A stretch of DNA of 64,000 bases. Origin: Pontiella desulfatans. Lineage in GTDB: Bacteria > Verrucomicrobiota > Kiritimatiellia > Kiritimatiellales > Pontiellaceae. Position numbers and translations under genes: made by a program. The stretch lies in NCBI RefSeq assembly GCF_900890425.1, contig NZ_CAAHFG010000005.1:186001-250000 (forward strand). The letters run 5' to 3'. This document shows, one piece after another, positions 43,321-52,290 of the stretch (the first letter of the stretch is position 1; each line of letters starts with the position of its first letter). The notes under the pieces are model-generated. The model searched no databases. It had not been told where the DNA came from and saw only the letters and a program-made list of their open reading frames with translations.

Positions 43321-45216
43321 ATGAGCTTATTTAGGGGGAAATTTGGGAAAGGGCGGAAGGAGAGTACCGTTCGGGCCGGGGCTAAGGTGAGCCGGCCGGA
43401 GAATCCGGCCGACGATCCCAACCTGATCAAGGTGTTCGATACATATGGCCGGGAAATGTTCATCACCCGCGAGGAGTGGCGCGATAATATTCTGATGGGC
43501 AACATCGAAAAGGCATGGAACAACCCCGACGAGTTGTATGGTTTGATCGTCCAATCGTTGCGTGATGAATTTGTCGAAGAAATCGTTCCCGCGTCGGAGC
43601 AGTTGCATAAGATTGATCCTGATCCCGCGCGCGGCGCCACCATTCTCGGCATTGCTTACATGGAAACCGGGCAGCTGAAAAAGGCTGAGCAGGTATTATT
43701 GGGCCACCTTTCCAAGCATGGAAAAAACGGGGTGGTGATGACCAACCTAGCCAAGGTTTATTCCACGCAAGGGCTTGGTGAGAAATCATTGAAAACGTTG
43801 TGGAACGCGCTGGAAGCCGATCCCAATCAGGATAACGGTGTTGGCTGGTATGAAGTGATTCATCGGGAGCAGGGCGGTGACCAAGCCGGGCAGGATGCGC
43901 TGCGTCGTATTGCCGCCATCCGCGGAAGCTGGCGCGCGCAATTGTGGCTGGCCCGTTCAGAACTTGAAAAAGGTGATCTGAACAAAGCGCTCGGTTTCTA
44001 TAAGGAGAGTCTGGCCAATGCCGGAAAGCCCGTGCCCGTCGACCTGCTCAAGCAAATGAGCGGGGATCTGGGCAACAGCGGCCACCTGAAGGAAATCATT
44101 GAATGGGCCGAACCGCATTTCGATGCCGGAATCCACGGCATTATGGTGGGAAATAATCTGATCAAGGCCAACCTGGATCTGGGCAACCTCGATGCCGCGC
44201 GCTCTATTCTCAACCAGCTCTATGCCCTCAAACGTCCCGACTGGCGTGAAACGCTGAGCTTCTGGGATACCGAGCTGGGCAAGGCGCGTATTGGCGACGG
44301 AGCACCGCCCGAAGAGCCGCTTGGTGTCACCATGATGTCCATCGAAGGGCCGTTGTGGATGCGTTCCGGTTCTCCGTTTAAGGATTTGAATCCCGTGAAG
44401 GCCGAAGGTGTTCCTGTCATTGGAATCCTGGGCAGTACGGCCATTTATGCCCAACCGCTTGAAAAAGCCGTTACCCAACTGGCTGATACAACGGGCCGGT
44501 TAAGTCGTGCATTGCCGATCGCGTTGGTTGAGCAAATCCATTTTAGAACCGATGCCGCGGCCCATGCACTCATCCCCTGGGCGCAGGGGCAGGGATTCGC
44601 CCTGTTCGGGAAACCCTATGCCGACGAAGCGTTGCGCGAAATGGCATCCGGCCAAAAGCTCCCGATGGATTACTTGGTCTACATCACGGTTAGCACCGTC
44701 TCCAATCCCTGGAAGCTCAAGGCGCAGTTGATGCGGGTATCCGACGGCGAAATGGTCGGGGCCGTCACGGCCGAAGCCAATCAAAACAGTCCGGGAGTGG
44801 GCGTTGAAGAGTTTCTTTCCAAGGTTCGGAACCTGATCGTTAAATGGTCGAACGTAAGTAATGTCAAAGCGCCTGAATGGTACCAGTTGCCCCGGGGCGC
44901 TGAGCTTTCCGACTATCTGCTGCGGCTGGAGCAACTCCTGGCCGTCAACTGTCATAACCTTGATTTTCTTGAAGGCGGGGGGCTCTCCGGTGAACGTGAA
45001 ATCCTCGACGGCACGCTTCAGTATTGCGTCCGCAATCCTCAAAACGAAACCGCCCGCATGTTGCTGACCCAAACCCTGCGGCAAATGAAAAAGGCACGCC
45101 CCGAAATCATGCCCGAATTTAAGGAAAAGATGGAGTCGCTACAGAATGAATTTCCCATGTCTGGGACAATCGGCGAACTCGCCTCTACGGCCATCGCGGA
45201 GGTGTTTGAAGGATGA
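43321..45216 (+). CDS. Large TPR-repeat protein within the restriction operon
   Basis: 631 residues with no signal peptide. Several TPR-like helical pairs occur between about 85 and 320 ('GATILGIAYMETGQLKKAEQVLLGHLSKHG', 'NLAKVYSTQGLGEKSLKTLWNALEADPN'). A mixed alpha/beta domain (about 335-520, 'VPVIGILGSTAIYAQPLEKAV', 'MDYLVYITVSTV') and a helical tail follow. The last 4 nt overlap hsdS, so it is co-translated with the specificity subunit. That makes an accidental passenger unlikely. No family assignment is secure. It may be a scaffold or sensor attached to the type I complex. Confidence 0.8.
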   Translation: MSLFRGKFGKGRKESTVRAGAKVSRPENPADDPNLIKVFDTYGREMFITREEWRDNILMGNIEKAWNNPDELYGLIVQSLRDEFVEEIVPASEQLHKIDPDPARGATILGIAYMETGQLKKAEQVLLGHLSKHGKNGVVMTNLAKVYSTQGLGEKSLKTLWNALEADPNQDNGVGWYEVIHREQGGDQAGQDALRRIAAIRGSWRAQLWLARSELEKGDLNKALGFYKESLANAGKPVPVDLLKQMSGDLGNSGHLKEIIEWAEPHFDAGIHGIMVGNNLIKANLDLGNLDAARSILNQLYALKRPDWRETLSFWDTELGKARIGDGAPPEEPLGVTMMSIEGPLWMRSGSPFKDLNPVKAEGVPVIGILGSTAIYAQPLEKAVTQLADTTGRLSRALPIALVEQIHFRTDAAAHALIPWAQGQGFALFGKPYADEALREMASGQKLPMDYLVYITVSTVSNPWKLKAQLMRVSDGEMVGAVTAEANQNSPGVGVEEFLSKVRNLIVKWSNVSNVKAPEWYQLPRGAELSDYLLRLEQLLAVNCHNLDFLEGGGLSGEREILDGTLQYCVRNPQNETARMLLTQTLRQMKKARPEIMPEFKEKMESLQNEFPMSGTIGELASTAIAEVFEG

Positions 45217-46802
45217 GCGCTTCCAAAGGTTGGAAAACTGAACGGCTTGGGGATGTTGCGAAAACATCGAGCGGTGGAACACCGAAACGTGGTGTAACCG
45301 ATTATTACGGTGGTGACATCCCGTGGGTGAAATCTGGCGAGCTTGGTGATGGTACGGTTTACGATGTTCAGGAAACGATAACCCAGTCTGGATTAGATAA
45401 TTCATCCGCAAAATTATTTCCCAAGGGAACTCTATGCATTGCGCTCTATGGAGCAACTATTGGAAAACTTGGAATACTGGGAGTCGATGCAACGACGAAC
45501 CAAGCAGTGTGTGGCATCTTTCTTCCTGAAGACATTGATACGCAATACGTGTTCTATTTCTTGGAGTCGATTCGCAAAGATTTGATCAATCAGGGCAAAG
45601 GCGGTGCCCAGCCAAATATCAACCAAGGCATCATTCGCGATATTCAACTTCCAATGCCGGGAACTCTCGACGAACAACGCCGGATTGTGGCGGAGATTGA
45701 GAAGCAGTTTACACGGTTGGATGCCGGGGTGGAGGGTTTGAAGCGGGTGCAGGCCAACCTCAAGCGCTACCGCGCCTCCGTCCTCAAAGCCGCCTGTGAA
45801 GGAAAGCTCGTCCCGACCGAAGCCGAACTGTGCGGAGCAGATTTAACCACAGAGACACAGAGACTCGGAGAAAATGGTAGGGACGCCTCTCCGCAGGCGT
45901 CCGATCAGTCGCACCGTTTTGGACGAGAAGATGGTTTGGCCACAAAAAGGCACAAAAAACACAAAGACGGGGAATCTGAAAATCTCTGCGATCTCAGCGA
46001 CTCTGCGAGGGATAAATATGAATTCGAAACAGGATCTGAGCTCCTCGAACGCATTCTGATCGAGCGGCGCAAAGCCCACGAAGAGCAGCAGAAAAACGCC
46101 CCCCTCAATCCTCCTTCGCCAAGGCTTCGGCGGACAAAGAAGAAATACAAGGAACCCGCCGCCCCCGATACAAAAGATTTGCCCGACCTGCCCGAAGGGT
46201 GGGTGTGGGCGACTGCTGAACAACTCACGACGCTTCTGACTAGTGGTTCGCGGGGGTGGGGCAAGTATTACGCAGATAAGGGTTCATTATTCATTCGCGC
46301 TCAGGACATAAAAACGGACTCGTTAAATTTATCAGGCGTCGCGCATGTTTCATTGCCAGAGAAGGCAGAAGGCATGCGAAGCTCGGTTGAAAACAACGAC
46401 CTGCTTGTAACTATTACGGGGGCAAACGTAACGAAATCAGCAATGGTAAAAGGACTGGATGAGGTCGCTTACGTAAGCCAGCATGTTGCCCTTCTGAAGC
46501 CTGTTCGCAACGAAACGTCACCATTTCAGTTTGTATGGATTGTTTCACCTGCACATGGTCGGAATAGATTGGAGAAGTGGGCATATGGTGCGGGAAAACC
46601 GGGCTTGAGTCTCGAACAAGTGCGTAGCTTGCCATTGGGTTTACCTCCCCTCGCCGAACAAAAACGAATTGTGGAAGAAGTAGAGCGCCGCCTGAGCGTG
46701 ATCGAGGAAATGGAAGCCGCCGTCGAAGCCAACCTAAAACGCGCCGCCCGCCTCCGCCAGTCCATCTTGAAAAAAGCCTTTGAAGGGAAATTGGTTAAAT
46801 GA
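45213..46802 (+). CDS. hsdS: Type I restriction specificity subunit, with repeat-derived linker inserts
   Basis: 529 residues. The first target-recognition domain (about 1-155, 'SSGGTPKRGVTDYYGGDIPWVKSGEL') and its coiled helix ('QRRIVAEIEKQFTRLDAGVEGL') are followed by a second domain (about 330-470). The second helix ends 'RQSILKKAFEGKLVK'. The linker between the halves holds two foreign-looking inserts. One of about 57 residues ('TTETQRLGENG', 'DASPQAS', 'TKRHKKHKDG') joins pieces of three different intergenic repeats; the other is short ('PPSPRLRRT'). The first codons are also a TTCCAA palindrome ('SKGWKT'). Overlaps the TPR gene and the AIPR gene by 4 nt each. Confidence 0.93.
   Translation: MSASKGWKTERLGDVAKTSSGGTPKRGVTDYYGGDIPWVKSGELGDGTVYDVQETITQSGLDNSSAKLFPKGTLCIALYGATIGKLGILGVDATTNQAVCGIFLPEDIDTQYVFYFLESIRKDLINQGKGGAQPNINQGIIRDIQLPMPGTLDEQRRIVAEIEKQFTRLDAGVEGLKRVQANLKRYRASVLKAACEGKLVPTEAELCGADLTTETQRLGENGRDASPQASDQSHRFGREDGLATKRHKKHKDGESENLCDLSDSARDKYEFETGSELLERILIERRKAHEEQQKNAPLNPPSPRLRRTKKKYKEPAAPDTKDLPDLPEGWVWATAEQLTTLLTSGSRGWGKYYADKGSLFIRAQDIKTDSLNLSGVAHVSLPEKAEGMRSSVENNDLLVTITGANVTKSAMVKGLDEVAYVSQHVALLKPVRNETSPFQFVWIVSPAHGRNRLEKWAYGAGKPGLSLEQVRSLPLGLPPLAEQKRIVEEVERRLSVIEEMEAAVEANLKRAARLRQSILKKAFEGKLVK
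45845..46016 (+). repeat. Composite of three repeat families inserted in frame in hsdS
   Basis: In order there is a CCACAGAGACACAGAGACTC run, a GGTAGGGACGCCTCTCCGCA element and a GCCACAAAAAGGCACAAAAA run. All lie in the solvent-exposed linker between the two target-recognition halves, where length tolerance is high. Confidence 0.65.
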
Positions 46803-48348
46803 GCATTCTGCATGTCAATCAGATCGCAACTCGTATCCGTGAATCGTTTGAAGAACACATTCCGAAAGATGATTTCAATCCGAATGATCCTGAGCTCGAT
46901 GTGAAAATTCAAACCCGTTGTCTAGCTGCATATGCGGTCAAATCCATTGCAGGGTGTCCTGAGATAGACGCAGGGGCATCCGTTACCGATGGAGGTAACG
47001 ATAATGGAATCGACGCGGTTTTCTATTCCTCCACCTACAATCGTTTGGTTTTGGTACAATCCAAGTGGATCAAGGATGGCAATTCCGAACCCGACAGTGG
47101 GGAAGTTGTAAAGTTCTGCAACGGCGTTCGCGACCTCGTCAACAGTGATTTTGATCGGTTTAATGATCGCGTGCGTCGCCGTCAGAGCAGTATAGAGAAT
47201 GCGTTATCTAGCTTTGAATGTCAGGTTGTTTTAGTGCTGGCCCATACGGGCAGGTCATCGTTGGCCGTGCATGCAACTAGACAAATAGATGATCTGTTAA
47301 GCGAACTGAATGACGCGAGTGAAATCGCGATTTTCGAGAATCTGCCGCAGGACAAAATATACACCATGTTGGCAGAGGGGGCGGCAGGCGGTGCCAACGA
47401 GCTGGAGTTTGGGTTGTCTCAATGGGGAAAAGTAGAAACGCCCCATACAGCTTTTTATGGGATGGTGACTGGAACCGAAATTGCGGCGTGGTGGAAGCAA
47501 TACGGTGAAAGGTTGTTTGCGAACAATCTACGAAGTGTTCTCGGTAACACAGACGTTAATAAGCAAATAGCTTCTACTGTGGATATTCGACCAGAAGATT
47601 TTTGGTACTTCAATAACGGCATTACTGTTACCGCGAAGGATGTAATAAAGAGTCCTGCAGGGGGCGGCACTCGAGATTTAGGAACGTTTAAAGCCTCTGG
47701 TGCGTTTGTTGTAAATGGCGCTCAAACAGTTAGTAGTTTGGGGCGCTATGACGGAAGCGCAGAGAATCTAGAAAATGTGCGGGTACCATTGCGGGTAATT
47801 TCACTCGAAGCAGCTAAAGAGGATTATGGAACGTTAATCACCCGGACGAACAATACCCAAAACCGAATCGAAGCACGCGATTTTGCCTCGCAGGATCCAG
47901 AGCAACATCGTATTCGCATCGAATTACAAATCGAAGGAATCGATTACAATATCGCTCGTTCTGATGGCTTTAAACGGTCGGATACCGCATTTGATTTGGA
48001 AGAATCAACTATCGCTCTCGCCTGTGCAGAAGGAGATCCAAATCTTGCAGTTCAGGTAAAAAAGGAAATTGGTAAGTTTTGGGTGGATTTAGAGAAGTCA
48101 CCGTATAAACGACTCTTCAATCCAACAACAACCTCGTTTTATGTATATCATGCAGTTCTGCTCCTTAGGCTGGTTGAAAGGCGAATAGATGAAATCCTGA
48201 AATTGTTGACGCGAAAAAGCGGCAAAAGATACGGAGTGTTGGTTCATGGAAACCGTTTAATTGCATCGGTTGTGTTTAGACGCCACCAACTGCCCAAGCG
48301 ACTAGGCAGCGCAGAACTCCAAGTGGAAGAGCATTACGATTCTATTTC

Positions 48349-49803
48349 ATTGTCATCCCATAGATATTGAAAAAAAAGGCTGGCATGTGCCGTTGAAATC
48401 CTCCACTCGGAGGGTATGAAAAAACAACATAAACACAAGCCAGCCGGACATAGGTATACAACCTTGAAACAATTGTGCAATCTGATTCCCGGACACATGG
48501 TGTCGAGCCTTGCGCAGAAGCATGGCGTGGACATTCAAAGCCGGACGTACACGCCGTGGAGCCATGTGGTTTCTTTGCTGTACGCCCACTTCTCCCATGC
48601 ACTCGGACTCAACGATGTGTGCGACGCGCTCCAGATGAACGCGGCGGCGCTCTCTACCATCCGCGGCGCGGTTCCTCCGTCGCGTAACAACCTGAGCCAC
48701 GCGAACAAGATCCGCAACGCGGACATGGCCGAAGAGCTCTACTGGTGCATGATGAAGCATCTGATGGATACAGTCCCGGGCTTCGCGAAGGGCAAGGTTC
48801 GGCGCGGATACCTCCGGCGCTTCAGCAAGACGATCCATGCGCTGGACTCGACCACGATCCAGCTCGTCGCCAACTGCATGGACTGGGCGAAGCATCGCCG
48901 CCGCAAGGCTGCGGCCAAGTGCCACCTGCGCCTCGACCTGCAAAGCTTCCTGCCCCGGTGCGCCATCATCGACACGGCGAAGCACCATGACAGCACGATG
49001 ACCCAAAGCCTGTGCGCCGAGCTCAAACCCGGTGAAATCGCCGTGTTCGACAAGGCCTACAACAAGTTCAAGCATCTTTTCGAGCTGACGGTGCGCGGTG
49101 TCTGGTGGGTTGGCCGGGCGAAGGACAACATGCAGTACAAGGTGGTGCGCACCCTCGAAACCACCGGGCACAAGCGCATCCTGCGCGACGAGGTCATCGA
49201 GATGGTGGTCGAAGCATCGAAGAAAGCCTATCCGTGCGAGTTGCGCCGGGTCGTGGCGCTGGTCGAGATTAACGGCAAGGATGTCGAAATCGCCTTCATC
49301 ACCAATCACCTGGAGTGGAGCGCGTGGACGGTCGCCGAACTCTACCGTTGCCGCTGGGACATCGAGGTGTTCTTCAAGGAGATCAAGCAGACGCTCCAAC
49401 TCTCCGACTTCCTGGGCTACAGCGCCAACGCCGTGCGCTGGCAGATCTGGATGGGGCTGCTGGTCCACCTGCTGATGCGCTGCCTCGCGTTCATGCACGG
49501 ATGGGAGCACAGCTTCAAGCGGCAGTTCACTGTTGTGCGCGCGGTGCTTTGGCGCCGGTGGAACCTGCCCGCCTTGCTGGATTCCTATGGGACAGCCAAA
49601 CCGCCCGGCCGCATACGGGGTGCGCCGGAACAGGCGTATCTGCCGGGGTTTGTCTAAGAGCTGTGGGACAGCCATATGCACAAAGCGCGGAACCATGGTT
49701 AACCTTCAACAAAAAATCGGAATTGACTAAATGAATCGGACATCAGAAACCTTAACAAAAACGGGGTTTTACTCTCCGTCAGCACCACCTATGGGATGAA
49801 TGT
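48349..49803 (+). mobile_element. IS4-family insertion sequence with 11-bp target duplication
   Basis: The 1455-bp element is flanked on both sides by GATTCTATTTC (48338-48348 and 49804-49814). The terminal inverted repeats share TCATCCCATAG (left from 48353, inverted at the right end, about 49789-49799). The long duplication and repeat type fit IS4. The element contains one transposase gene in the same orientation as the disrupted AIPR gene. Confidence 0.92.
48416..49657 (+). CDS. IS4-family transposase
   Basis: 413 residues, preceded by CTCGGAGGGT. DDE residues are visible in 'IHALDSTTIQL', 'AVFDKAYNKF' and the YREK block 'YRCRWDIEVFFKEIKQ'. It appears complete. Insertion is likely recent because the target duplications are still identical. 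Confidence 0.95.
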   Translation: MKKQHKHKPAGHRYTTLKQLCNLIPGHMVSSLAQKHGVDIQSRTYTPWSHVVSLLYAHFSHALGLNDVCDALQMNAAALSTIRGAVPPSRNNLSHANKIRNADMAEELYWCMMKHLMDTVPGFAKGKVRRGYLRRFSKTIHALDSTTIQLVANCMDWAKHRRRKAAAKCHLRLDLQSFLPRCAIIDTAKHHDSTMTQSLCAELKPGEIAVFDKAYNKFKHLFELTVRGVWWVGRAKDNMQYKVVRTLETTGHKRILRDEVIEMVVEASKKAYPCELRRVVALVEINGKDVEIAFITNHLEWSAWTVAELYRCRWDIEVFFKEIKQTLQLSDFLGYSANAVRWQIWMGLLVHLLMRCLAFMHGWEHSFKRQFTVVRAVLWRRWNLPALLDSYGTAKPPGRIRGAPEQAYLPGFV

Positions 49804-49998
49804 GATTCTATTTCTAAGCTGGTTGACCAAGCTGTGGACTCTTTAGAAGAGATGGTGGAGGAGCGATATGACGGTAACTTCCTAGCCGTTATCTTCAAAA
49901 ATCCCACCAAGTCCAAAGAGCTCTTCGACATGTGTGTCGATGGCGTTAGGCGCAAGCAGGTTCAGTTGGATCTGGGGATCTAACTAGATAATGAATCC

Positions 49999-50748
49999 AT
50001 GATATTTAATTCATACATAGGCATCGATTACTCGGGAGCAGGCGAACCAACGGGGCGTCGTCGCAACCTTCAACTTTATTTGACTGAGGGAGGCACTGAA
50101 CCCGAGCAGGTGAAGGCTTCCAATGATTGGAACTGGAGCCGTCAACTTCTCGCGGAATGGCTCGAAAATTACCTGGCGACACACGACCGGGTAATTGTAG
50201 GGATTGATCATGGATTTTCATTTCCAAAGAGCTACATGCAGCGAAACAATATTCACACATGGGATCAGTTTCTGGCTGACTTTTCCAATCATTGGAAAAC
50301 GGAGTCGGCCTCGGTTGAATCTTTCCGGGAAAACAATCCGCGCAGCGGTGATAGCAAAGAGTTCCGACTGACCGAGCAATGGACTTCATCAGCCAAGAGC
50401 GTTTTCCTTTTTGATGTGAACGGGAGTGTGGCCAAGTCCACCCACGCAGGACTGCCATGGTTGCTTCAGCTTCGAAGCCGGTTGGGTGACCGCCTCCATT
50501 TCTGGCCGGTTGATGGCTTTGATATTCCTGAAGGCAAATCCGTTGTTGCCGAAGTGTATCCTTCCATCTTCCGCAATCGCTATGAGCGCGATGGCCGAAC
50601 AGGCGACGAACAGGATGCCTACTCCTGCGCTGCCTGGATGCAGCAGATGGATCGCAACGGTTTTCTGACGCAATATTTTCATCCACCGCTAACGGATGAA
50701 GAAAAACAGGTTGCGGCGCTTGAGGGCTGGATTCTTGGAGTTTATTAA
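49999..50748 (+). CDS. RNase-H-like (DUF429-like) protein in the defence island
   Basis: 249 residues, 15 bp after the restored AIPR stop. The N-terminal 'YIGIDYSGAGEPTGRRRNLQLY' and later 'RVIVGIDHGFSFP', 'VVAEVYPSIF' and 'GDEQDAYSCAAWM' place acidic residues in an RNase-H-like order seen in DUF429-type predicted nucleases. Two TTCCAA palindromes lie inside the gene (50118-50132 and 50283-50297). They encode 'SNDWN' and 'SNHWK', with the frame intact. The exact function is unknown. Confidence 0.75.
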   Translation: MIFNSYIGIDYSGAGEPTGRRRNLQLYLTEGGTEPEQVKASNDWNWSRQLLAEWLENYLATHDRVIVGIDHGFSFPKSYMQRNNIHTWDQFLADFSNHWKTESASVESFRENNPRSGDSKEFRLTEQWTSSAKSVFLFDVNGSVAKSTHAGLPWLLQLRSRLGDRLHFWPVDGFDIPEGKSVVAEVYPSIFRNRYERDGRTGDEQDAYSCAAWMQQMDRNGFLTQYFHPPLTDEEKQVAALEGWILGVY

Positions 50749-50771
50749 AATGCCATGGAATGGAGATCCTT

Positions 50772-52034
50772 ATGAGCAGTAAAACCATTATGACACCCGT
50801 GTTGAAGTTTTGGGGATTTAAGCAGCATCCGTTTGACGACCGGGTTTTGCGCGGTTCAGAACTGGAGCTGTTTGTTGACCGTAAAACCGAGATAAGGCGC
50901 CTTCAGAATGCATTGAGCAACCCGTTGTCGGGTGTTTTTGGTGCGCAGGGGGCCGGCAAAAGCTCGGTGTTATATAAGCTGGAAGAATGGGCGATCAGCG
51001 AAAGCTATCCCGTCGTGGTGACCCAGATGAGTGGTGCCAGCGAAAATCTGCTTTATCGGGAAATTCTGGCGGCGATCCTTCAGGAAATTAAGGCCGGCAA
51101 GGTGAAGGTTCTGGCCAAGCTGAAGCTGAAAGTTGACCAAGAAATTGAGCGGGTGCAAAACAGCATCAAATATACTTCGGCAGTTGAAGCGGCTGGTGAG
51201 GCCGGATGGAAGGCGATGCTGAACCTTACCCTGAAAGCGGGAATCAAAGAACAGGAAGAACGCGAGCTGGCACAGCACACTGAGGAGAGCGCCCTGGCAT
51301 TGATCAAGAAAATCGCCATGCATAAAAAGGCACCTTTCGTGGTGATTGTTGATAATCTTGAACGAGCCAGGTTCCTGCTTGATGACGAGGATGCCTATTT
51401 CCGATTTGTTACCAAATTTTCGCAGACCATTGATGGCATGTTCTCTGATTTGGGCGTGCCGTTTGTCGTCTCGCTAGACCAAATTTTTGCCGACCGGATC
51501 AATGACAACCTGCCGGGTACTGAGGAGGCCGCATCGTTCTCCTTTGGCAAGTTGGTCGAGTTGTCTGTTTTTCCTCCACCTGAGCTGTACAAGTTGATCG
51601 CCCGGCGCTTGGAATGCCGAAAATGGGAGGGAGCGGTGGAAGATTTTGTTGAGCGGAATGCATTCTGGGCGTTGGTCGGTGCCACCGGCGGGCATTCAAG
51701 GCGGGCGTTTGCTGTGCTGCGCGAAGCTATGGAACTGGTTGCGGAAAGAAGTTCTGACAAGACCATTGGGCTGGAGCAGATGCGTACGGCCATCGCGCAG
51801 TGCGGGGAAAAGCTGGATGAGAAGGATTTGCTCATTTTGCAGTTCATTGAAGCGAACGGTGCGCGGTCATCCTCCGACGAGGATTTTTCAAAGGCGGTTG
51901 GCCTATCCCGTGTGCAACGGGGAAGGCGACTTAATGAATTGGTAGAGAAAGGATTGCTCCGGGTTGAAGAACAGAGCAGTGGGAAAACGAAGAAATATAC
52001 CTATTTTCTGGTGAAGATTGATGAGGATGGTTGA
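50772..52034 (+). CDS. AAA+/ORC-like ATPase with C-terminal winged helix
   Basis: Start at 50772, where GGAG is well placed; an ATG four codons earlier lacks a ribosome-binding site. 420 residues. Walker A is 'GAQGAGKSS' (Lys63) and Walker B 'FVVIVDNLE' (Asp194). A helical insertion with coiled-coil character lies at about 105-170, and a winged helix at about 345-415 ('DFSKAVGLSRVQRGRRLNELVEKG'). The 'FWGFKQHPFDDRVL' opening is reminiscent of ATPases that load or remodel complexes on DNA. In this context it may couple to the RNase-H-like protein just upstream (23 bp gap). Confidence 0.8.
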   Translation: MSSKTIMTPVLKFWGFKQHPFDDRVLRGSELELFVDRKTEIRRLQNALSNPLSGVFGAQGAGKSSVLYKLEEWAISESYPVVVTQMSGASENLLYREILAAILQEIKAGKVKVLAKLKLKVDQEIERVQNSIKYTSAVEAAGEAGWKAMLNLTLKAGIKEQEERELAQHTEESALALIKKIAMHKKAPFVVIVDNLERARFLLDDEDAYFRFVTKFSQTIDGMFSDLGVPFVVSLDQIFADRINDNLPGTEEAASFSFGKLVELSVFPPPELYKLIARRLECRKWEGAVEDFVERNAFWALVGATGGHSRRAFAVLREAMELVAERSSDKTIGLEQMRTAIAQCGEKLDEKDLLILQFIEANGARSSSDEDFSKAVGLSRVQRGRRLNELVEKGLLRVEEQSSGKTKKYTYFLVKIDEDG

Positions 52035-52039
52035 TTCTC

Positions 52040-52138
52040 ACGCTGATTACGCTGATTACGCTGATTACGCTGATTACGCTGATTACGCTGATTACGCTGA
52101 TTACGCTGATTACGCTGTTCACGCTGTTCACGCTGTTC
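52040..52138. repeat. 9-bp tandem repeat array (8 x ACGCTGATT, 3 x ACGCTGTTC)
   Basis: Eight uninterrupted ACGCTGATT units are followed by three ACGCTGTTC units, 11 in all. It begins just after the ATPase stop and precedes hsdM. There are no spacers, so it is not CRISPR. Copy number is likely variable and could alter the distance between the ATPase gene and hsdM. Confidence 0.95.
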
Positions 52139-52149
52139 GCGGAGTGGGG

Positions 52150-52270
52150 ATTCCGGAAGAATCCGGCAATTGATGGCCGCCGCCGAAATTAGTGAAAAGG
52201 TCATAAAACACGCGAATTTGGCAGTTTTCCTAATAGTGAAGACGAACGAATCCGGAAGAATCCGGCAATT
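52150..52270. repeat. Pair of 22-bp direct repeats upstream of hsdM
   Basis: ATTCCGGAAGAATCCGGCAATT (52150-52171, given in its family form) recurs at 52249-52270 with one mismatch. The second copy ends about 20 bp before the hsdM start. It may be a binding site for a regulator or a recombination relic. Confidence 0.6.
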
Positions 52271-52290
52271 TTGATGAAGGAGATGTATTG

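Larger units (their letters stand above)
46799..49983 (+). pseudogene. AIPR-family (abortive phage resistance) gene split by an IS4-type element
   Basis: The 5' part (46799-48348) encodes 516 native residues. These include an N-terminal nuclease-like region ('GIDAVFYSSTYNRLVLVQSKW', with a D...QxK pattern) and the AIPR core ('FWYFNNGITVTAKDV', 'FVVNGAQTVSSLG', 'ITRTNNTQNRIEARDFASQD'). At 48338-48348 the frame meets the IS4 element and runs into a premature stop (48370). Joining codon 513 to the copy of the 11-bp duplication at 49804 restores a perfect frame ('HYDSISKLVDQAVDSLEEM...') up to TAA 49981-49983, a protein of about 572 residues. The truncated product might retain some activity. Overlaps hsdS by 4 nt. 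Confidence 0.9.

Noticed and set aside
52040-52138. CRISPR array
   Set aside because: The units are 9 bp and contiguous, without spacers; no cas genes are present.
52001-52204. Minus-strand open frames with repeated 'REQRNQRNQ' or 'VISVISVIS' peptides
   Set aside because: These are only translations of the 9-bp tandem array.
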